Under the pieces are notes generated by a model that saw nothing but the letters and a program-made list of their open reading frames with translations, did no database searches and was not told the origin of the DNA. Source: Schizochytrium sp. TIO01 (lineage: Eukaryota > Sar > Bigyra > Thraustochytrida > Thraustochytriidae). Taken from it: a DNA stretch of 64,000 nucleotides. This document shows positions 30,862-39,800 of this stretch, piece by piece (the first letter of the stretch is position 1; each line of letters opens with the position of its first letter). Both the position numbers and the translations under genes were made by a program. The stretch covers positions 3,976,501-4,040,500 of the forward strand of contig SMSO01000034.1 in the NCBI GenBank assembly GCA_004764695.1, given 5' to 3'.

Positions 30862-33800
30862 ATGGCGAAGCGCATTCTTTTGGGCGTGCTGCAGGACTAT
30901 TTTGGGCGCTATATTGATGGAATTAACGAGGAGAACCTTCGTCTCGCAGTGTGGGCTGGTGAAATCGATCTCGAGGGACTCGAGCTGAAAAAGGAGGTTC
31001 TCGACACGTTGCGTCTCCCGCTTCATATCCACTGTGGCCATATTCAAAAGTTCAAGGTCTCAGTGCCTTGGTCCAAATTGGGATCTCAGCCTGTGCAAGT
31101 CCATATTGATGGTGTATATTTGCTCGCAAGACTTGCGCCAGAAGATGAAGACGATGGCGAGGAAAGCGAGGATATAGTTGGAAATCTGGGCCCAAACAAT
31201 GCGGCTGGCAACGCCGGTGGTGATGATGATGAATTGGAAGATTTTGAGGATCAGGATTTAGATGAAGGCGAAGACTACTTTGAGGCAAATAGTGAACCTG
31301 AAAGTAGCGGTATAGACCCCTCTATAACGTCAACAAAATTGACCACGTCAGGATCAACAAACCTTTCTTCGCCATCAAGTAAAAAGCATGCTCGTCGGAA
31401 GAAGAAACTTCCACGAAGAATTGTGGAGAAGAGAATCCGTTTGCGGTGGGCTAATCTTTTGGCTGCAGGCGAAGGGTCAAAACAAGGTGAACACCGTGGT
31501 GCTGAAAACCCGGCCGATCAATCATTTTGGAGTCGCTTGGGCGCCAAAATCATGGACAACATCCAAATTACAGTCACGAATGTTCATGTGCGCTTGGAAG
31601 ACATGATGAGTATCCCCGGACATCCTTATGCAGTTGGTCTCACATTCGAAAAATTCGCTACAATCACTTGTGACGAAGAAGGCAAGCCGGTGTTTGTTGA
31701 GCGAAAAAATAAAAATAATGGGATGTCAAACGATAGTACCTTTTACAAATCAGTTCAGATGCAGTCTCTTGCCATGTATTGGGACAATGACAAGCCGATG
31801 ATCTACAATAAAACTCGTTCTGAGCTCGATTTTGCTTACCTGTTAGCCAAGGGAATTTGGCGAAAGGAAATGCGAGCTACTTACCATGAAAAGGACCCTC
31901 ACGTCGATCCTGTTCTTGAATATCGGAATCTTCACCATTTCCTCTTGCGTCCATGCTCTCCGTCTATGGTTGTCGCGAAAAACGAATCGTCTGATTTTAC
32001 GCAACCGCGATACAAGATGGATATTGATTTTGATGATATAAGCATTGTAGTATCCCGGCGTCAGTACTCCATGGCTTTAACGCTGCAGCGCTCTCTCGCG
32101 CAAAATTCTATCCTCTCGGTTTACCGAGAGCATCGCCCCCTTGACAGTCCCGTAGAGGATCCTGCCGCGTGGTGGAAATACGCATATAAATGTGTCAAGA
32201 TTCGCAGTGCTGCACTTCGACTGAATAGGCAGTCCACGGGTGTCAGTGATGACCATGACAAAGAACGTGATCAAGCTAAATTATTGCGCTTGGCCCAAGC
32301 AGATAACGGCCGCACTAATTGGTTGGAAATTGTGCATCAGGCGAAACAGCGAGAGTTGTATATTCGACTTTACAAGAAACTGGTATATGCTGAAATCTCT
32401 TTGTCAGGAAAGGGGAAAAACACAGATCCTACTCCAGAGCTAGACGATATTCGGTCGCATCTGCAAGAGCTGGAGGATGACCTGGAGGTACAAAACACCT
32501 TGGCGTACCGGGCGACTGCATTAGCAGAGGTTTCTGCAGAGCAAAAAAAGGGAAATGCAGCTGCTCAACAAAGTGGTGCCTCCCGGTCGAAAGGCTGGTT
32601 GTCGGGGTGGTTCGCTGAACAAAACGCCCGCCAGGACGAAGACATTGTTGCTCTTCAGGCCTCAACGGAGCTTACTCCAGAGGAACGTGCAGAACTAATT
32701 GATGCTGTTAACTTTTTCGAAACCATTCAAGACCATCACATTCCAGATGGAACCGTTCATGTCCTAGCCAAGTCAACCTTGCGATATGGCTCAGTAGCTC
32801 TTGCTGACCTTGACTACAACAAAATATTATTTTCCTCGGAGATTTCAGGCCGCCACACGCTTGAATCCCGGTTTGGGAACTCCTGGAAACACTCTTTCGT
32901 GCTGAAAACACTTACTTTATGGGACCACGAAGCAGCTTCATCTGGTTCTGAAGCTCAGGCGCAGGTACTTGCCCCGAAATATGATGATAGCGATGGCAAA
33001 ACCAAGGGCAATGCGTGTGTACTTCATGCTGAATATCAACCAGCGACTTATGATTTAGACACGAATGAGCCTCTCTCAAAAGAGCTCTATACCGTGCGAG
33101 TCGCTGCGGTACCATTTCGTGTTGTCTTGCTACCTCGTTGGACAAACCAGTTCAGTCATTTCTTCAATGCCCGTGGAGGGTACTATACGATGCTAGAAAG
33201 TGCCGAGCCACTTCGTCGTAACGTAGACCTAGATAATGATTCATCGATTCCTACACGAGGACGCAGGCACTCAAGTACTTATGCTGTGCCTCCAGGAGGC
33301 GGTGCCGCTCATAGTCGAGGCCATAATTCCCTTGCTCAAGATGATGACGGGGCGCCAACGTTTGACCAAGCATTTAATGCAGAGGTGAATTGGGTCGCAG
33401 AATATGTTGAGCGTGCAAACGAAGCTACTCGCAAGCTTGAGGAGGAGGCTATGCAATCTGTTACTGGGGCGCGCCTTCGCCCTGATTTTGACGTCGAAAT
33501 GAACGTGGCTGCGCCAATTCTCCTTCTTCCTGTTTTTGGTCTTCGTTATGGGTCTCATCGCGAGTCTACCCAATCTCTGATCATGCTTGATCTAGGTCAT
33601 GTTCGGGTCTCAAAACATGATACTCCGGACTCAGCAGTAGAACGCAATCTTCTTCGAAAACGAGGCTCTACGGATTCTTTTGGTGGTGGGTACTCAAGGG
33701 AAAGTGTTGGAACTGAAGACTCAACTCGAGACGATGACTTTCTGGATGCTATGGAACAACAGCTTGAACAAGAGGATGATCTTGATGAAGCCCTTGGTAT

Positions 33801-36800
33801 GCTTGGCCACGATGTGAAAGAAGAAAAAAGACAACTTAGAGAGTCCTTGGAAGATGACGATGATAGCAACAGCCAAATTGAAGGCTTAGTTGCTACCCCA
33901 CCACCTCGAACAGGATCTGTAAATACAGTTAATACTGATTTTTCTCAAGAGCTTGGGAAAGGAGCATGGAACATTAGTATTCAAAGAATTCGCTCAAGTA
34001 TTCTGGTTCTTCCCAACGGCATGGATTGGACAACAGCACTAACTGAAGCAGGATCGGGATCGATTCTCAGCTCTGCATCACAAGACGAAGTCTTTCAGCT
34101 TATCGAAGAGTTTGACATCAATATTGCAATGTTCCATATGCTGTCTTTAAAACGGAGTCCGCGTGTAGAGGTTCAGCTAGGTGTTGTGACTACGTATATT
34201 ACCCCCACTGGACTCCTTTCTCTTTGGAAACTACGCAATCAATGGACAACAGAGGCATGGTGGTGGCTTCAGAATAGCGAAGGCATACCCTCTGAGACAG
34301 AATCTACAGCTACACCCAGTGCTCCTGAAGGTCTACCCAAGGATGGCAGAAGATTGTCTTCTGGCCTAGGGGGTGGATATTTCATACCCAAGACAGATCA
34401 TAGATCTAGTCTTGGCAGTAGTTCTAGCGGGAATAAAAAGGCACTTTATGGTTCACCGCACCACCGCCAGGACTCAGATCTTAAGAATGAGACTAGTCGA
34501 CTAAATGCTCCCGGAGGTCAGCTTGCTGGTTCCTCGTTTGGAATATTTTATTCCTTCTCCTCAAGCAAAATAATTGTCAATTTATGTGCTGATGCTCACC
34601 CAGGGCGTTCACAGCTTAGGTTTCTTGCATGTGAACTCCGAGGTCTTGAAATTCAATATGTGCAACGATCTCGTGGTTCATATGCTCACGTGGAACTTCG
34701 TAGTATCGATGCAGTCGATGTTTTTGCCAAGCCAAATGCGAAAGAGGGAGAGGAAGTTTACTTTGTCCAATCTGAAGGCGAGGGCGCCAGTGGGACAAAG
34801 TCTTTGATTTCTATCGATACCCGATGGCGCAATGGTGACTCTCCAGATGCTAGTCCTCGTCTTATTTATACCGTGGCCAAATTTCATAAGCTTCGCATCC
34901 AGTGGAACCCTAACACAGTGGCTGCCCTGCGCTTTCTTGTAGTGAAGCGCTTCAAAAACGGACTGATGGGCCAAGCCAAACTTGATCATCGAAAAAACAT
35001 AGCTGCCACTGCCGCCGCTGCAGCAGCACAAAAATCGCTACAAGATGCAAAAGAGTCTCGCTCAGATCAGCAAAAGGATGTCACAGGAACTAATGAGGCT
35101 ACCTCCAGCGATCCTACACGTTTCGTTGTGGTCATATACCTATCATCTTTGACAATTGCACTGCGTAAGCGGGGTGAAGTATTAGCGGAAGCCTCAATGA
35201 CGCGAGCTTCCGTGAAAATGAGTCGCAGCTCTGAGGTTGTACGTGCGCAAGGTGAACTCGGCAATGTTCTTGTTCAAGGGCGTGGGCACGAGTTATTTAG
35301 TGTTGCATCTAAAAACGAGGCTTTAGTCAAATTTTCTTTAATGTCTAAACCACGTCTGGACGAAAGTGAAATGTCAATTCAGATCAACTCCTCACGCTAT
35401 GTTCACCAACACAGGATATTTCTGGAGATTGTAGACTATACAAATGAAGGAGTCTTCGAGACTATATTTGGTGAGTCGAGGTCAATCGTAGACAATGCCG
35501 GAGATGTACTTCGTAGTGCTATTCGAAACAACCAACCGGCCTCCAAACAAAAATCTTCTAAACACACATTTGAAGTGGACATGAAAACTTTCGAAATTAT
35601 GTTTCCTGTGACACCTGCACCTCAAGAAGCGCGGTTCCTCGCGATGAGTTGCGCAAATCTCCAAGCTTTCACAAAGAAGGCGGAGAGTTTTCATGGCAAA
35701 GCTACACAGGTTCGCATGACTGGATTTCGAGTATACACTCATGAGGCACCCCTGCTTGACAATCCTGTTGACTTTGCACTTGATGTAGTCCTCTCAAAAG
35801 AAGAAGGGATGCAAGTAAACGGTAAGATCTCTGACATGACAATGAATCTAGCTGTCAATCAATACTGGCTAATTCAGAACATGCTTTCCAACAATATCAT
35901 GCAAGATCCGAATATTCCACCTGCAATGAATGAGGATCAGCAATTTGGGGCGAGCGTGACAGCTTCATCATCAGAAGATGAAGAGTCATATCCTATGCTC
36001 GACCTTCCAAGCCCCGTAGAAACTGAGCAACCAGAACTTGTTGCTTATCCATATGATGATCCGGACAACAAAGGATTGGTCTTTCACATCAACATTGTGT
36101 TTGGCCGCGTTTCACTCTTATTGACACAAGAGCTACCTAGTAATGGAGGCTCTCCAGAATCAATAGCGGAGTTTTCCATGGAGAATTTTAGCGGACTTGT
36201 TTTTAGGAATGAGCCAACTGGCTATACCACAATTGAAGTTCGGGTGGCCTCCATGGACTGTATCGACCAAAGGCCTATAAGTCAGGCGAATTGGTTCAGA
36301 CATTTAATTATGTCAAATCCGCGTGGGAGTTTGGAGCCCATGGACCAGCGCCCTCATCCGACTGCTTTGGGAAGCACTCCGGTGAACCCTGATCTCGCAT
36401 TCTTTTTTCGTTATATTCACTCTGAGCGAAAGGTTCGATTAGACTTGGTAAACTTTAGGTCGGTATTTATGAAAGACCTCCTTGGAGATGTTGTTCGATT
36501 CTGGACTAGTACGGACCCCAACAAAGATAATGATGAGCTGATAAACATGTACAAGAAGCCCAATGTTCCTGTTGCCTCACCACGGGACACAGAATATGAG
36601 AGAAGCACATGCCATGAAGACGATCTTGTTGTGGACTGGCAAGGAGAATTCAACCTCGTCGACCCCTGCTTGTGTTTTGTTCCAGATTTTACAGATCCGT
36701 CATCACGCATGATCGTTGTTCGAAGCAATATCAGCTTTGGCTGGAAGGCATCTGGAGACTCTGATCGCTGCCAATTCTCGCATTGGCATGGTTGCCTCAA

Positions 36801-39800
36801 CAACGTTGAGGCGTATGTGGCGACGGCCAGCAACCCTGACGATCATGTTCGAGACGAGGGTAGCTTGAGTAGTAGCAGCAGCAGCAGCAGCAGCAGCAGC
36901 AGTGAGAGTATTACATCGTCCGTACAAGGATCCTCTGGAGACCTACGGCGTTACTCGTTTGGACACGAGGGAATTTTGCAACAGCTTTTAGAGCCAACAG
37001 ACTTGAATTGGAGTTACGAATATGAAGAGGTGGCTCCGCGTTCTAAAGTTCACTCAAGAAGAGTGCACCTCATGTGCGGGCAGCTCGAGATATATATGTC
37101 GATGAACGATCTGGCCCTTATTGGCGCTATTGCCAGCAACTTACGTCACTATGGCGAACATGCATCAGAAGAAACTGACCTTGTGGAGCGCACAAAGGAA
37201 GCTTCAAAGGCACGCCTAGTACGTCTTGTGGAGGGACTTCGAGCACAAGATTCATCAAAGACCTTGTGCTCTGAAGATGATATCGATGATGCCCCAAGCT
37301 CGAGCAGAAGCTTTACGGAAATTTCTTACAAGATTGATGAGGACTATATTGAGTTCGTGGTTCCTAAAGAAACAATCGATATTGGAGTCTTGCTCTTTCA
37401 AGATCGGGGCTTTCTTCGGGTCGAAAACATGTACAATTCAGGAATCGATGGGGGGCCATCAATCTGTCACGAGTTTGGTGTTGAAGTCGGTGATTACCTT
37501 TTAGAGATGAACTCAACTTTCGTTTGCAATGAAAGTCCTGAGATTATGCAAGAGCGCCTGATTTCTGCCAAACCACCTTTCACATTAAAGTTCTTACGCG
37601 GAACAAGCCAGAAACCTGCTATTTTGCAGGACTCTCTCAACGTGGGAACACAAAAGGTTATCTTCAACTTGATAGATGACCTCGATAGTGGCGACATGCC
37701 TCTCAGCAATCTGGTACTTACGAAGATTGACATGTTTCTAAACGGCTCAAGCGATGGCAACTACCTGTGTGGTTCTCAAATGGAAATGACTGGCGCGCAC
37801 TTTTTCGATTTGCGAGCTGGCTCATGGGGTGTTCTCCTCGATCCAGGTTTCATTAATATTACATGTACATATTACAGCTCAGGCGAACTTGAGGTATCCA
37901 TCGATATTCCGGAACCTATCAGCTGTAACTTGTCCGACACTTTCTTGCGCGTAATAAGCAATTCGATCGCCCGCGCTGGTGAGGCCGCCAAGGCGGAAGG
38001 GCGAAGTTTGCGGCCCACTGTTTCTCCTGGTGCGTTGAATAGAAAACTTAAAAAGGTTTATGCAAAATCACCTCAAGGGCGGGCTGTTGACCAGGACTTA
38101 AACAAAGCATTTCTTTTGCGCAACGAGAGTGGCCTTCCCTTACGATTCTGGAACCTTGGAGATGATCCAGGAACTACTGCAGTATACGTTAGCTCCGATA
38201 CCGATGAGGTCACACTTGGATTCCCTCATCACTCTGGAACAGGACATGGCACGATTCGTGGCTTTTGTCAGTATAAGTCACTGTGTATCGCATTCCTTTA
38301 TCCAAAAGACCTGGCTCGTGATGGATCAATTGCTGCAGCTAGTACAGGTAGCTCTGAGTTGGAGCAAGTTTGGGAGACTCTTGAAGGAGTCGTGATTAAT
38401 AAAATTGGGGATGGTGTTGCAAGACTCGTAGCACGTAAATCTCGTCGGTCTTTTTCACCTAATGGCCTACGCATAAAATGGTCAGTCCAGATTGATGATG
38501 AGACACGCAAACTTAAGCTGGTTGTGAGTTCACTTCTCCAAGTTTGTAATCACCTTGACTATAGTGTCCGCGTTCTTGCAAATTGCCCAACATGGAGTGC
38601 AGCTCGAACTTTGCCTTGGAAACTAGAACCTGGAGAAAGTCGAATGCTTCCTGCACTATTCGGAGACGCTACAGAAATTCGTGTTCAACCAATGCTTCCG
38701 GAGCACCTGGAGGAGAATGCTAGTCATGCATACGAGTGGAGTGGGCCTATTCATGCGACACTCGCTTCCCAGGGAAACACTGCCTACACCGAACTGGAAT
38801 GTTCATTGTCCAATGGCAAAACAAGATATCTCTGTGCTAGCGTGGAACCCGATGAGGACGGAGTGACTACCGTGTTTGCTCTGTACCCCCAAGTTCGTTT
38901 TCGCAACCTCTTACCCCAAGACATTATGTTTCAAGAGTACATTCCTGAGGTTGATCCTGAAATGCCTATCGGTGCTGGATTTATCAATTCTGGAGAGGAA
39001 GTACAACTTCACTCTCTTACGTCTTCAAGTTTCACATCTGGTATTCTCAGTAAGATTGCGCTGAAGCTTGAAGCCTCTGATTGGACTACTGAGTTTCCTC
39101 TGCGAGCAAACCGCACGCGTAGGCGCGGGGCATCTATGTATCGTCGCCATGGCGCAAAACGTTTCAGGAAGATTTCGTTTTTAACTGCCCGTCAACAGCC
39201 GCGACAGGGCACTGCAAAACAGGCAAGGCCTATCACCATGCAGGTTCGGGGAGCTCCACCTTTGCCTCCTCGCCCTCCAGAGTTATTGATGGCCAGCGCA
39301 GCTACCTCTCAATCGCAACTTTCTACCGCTGGAGGAATAGCGGCACCGCCTCCGCTTGTGTCGTCAATCAAGGTCAAAAGTTCTGGGTTACAACGAACCT
39401 CTAGCTCAGGTACTCAGGAGGACAACATCAGCACTGTGGGTTCAATCTCTTCGAATAGAACTCTTACTGAGGGAGATGACTGGGAAGAAGACTTTGAGGA
39501 CGAGGTAAATTTAGAAGAAGACATTGATGAGTTCGGTATCGACGAAGAAGATGATTTCGCAGATGACGAAGCACATGACCAGGCAAGTGGCAAGGGTCGT
39601 CATCTCCAGCGTACGTCTAGTAGTGGTACTGTAGAGGGAGATATAACGCCTATGCACCAGAATACAGTCGTTTTCCAGGGACTGGCTGGGAATGGTGAGT
39701 GCCGTGTTAAACTCGTTTGTGAAGAAGCTGAGGCAGGTGGCCTTTTAGCTGTTTTGTATGCTGATTATTGGATCGTGAACCATACAGGTCTCGAACTGCA

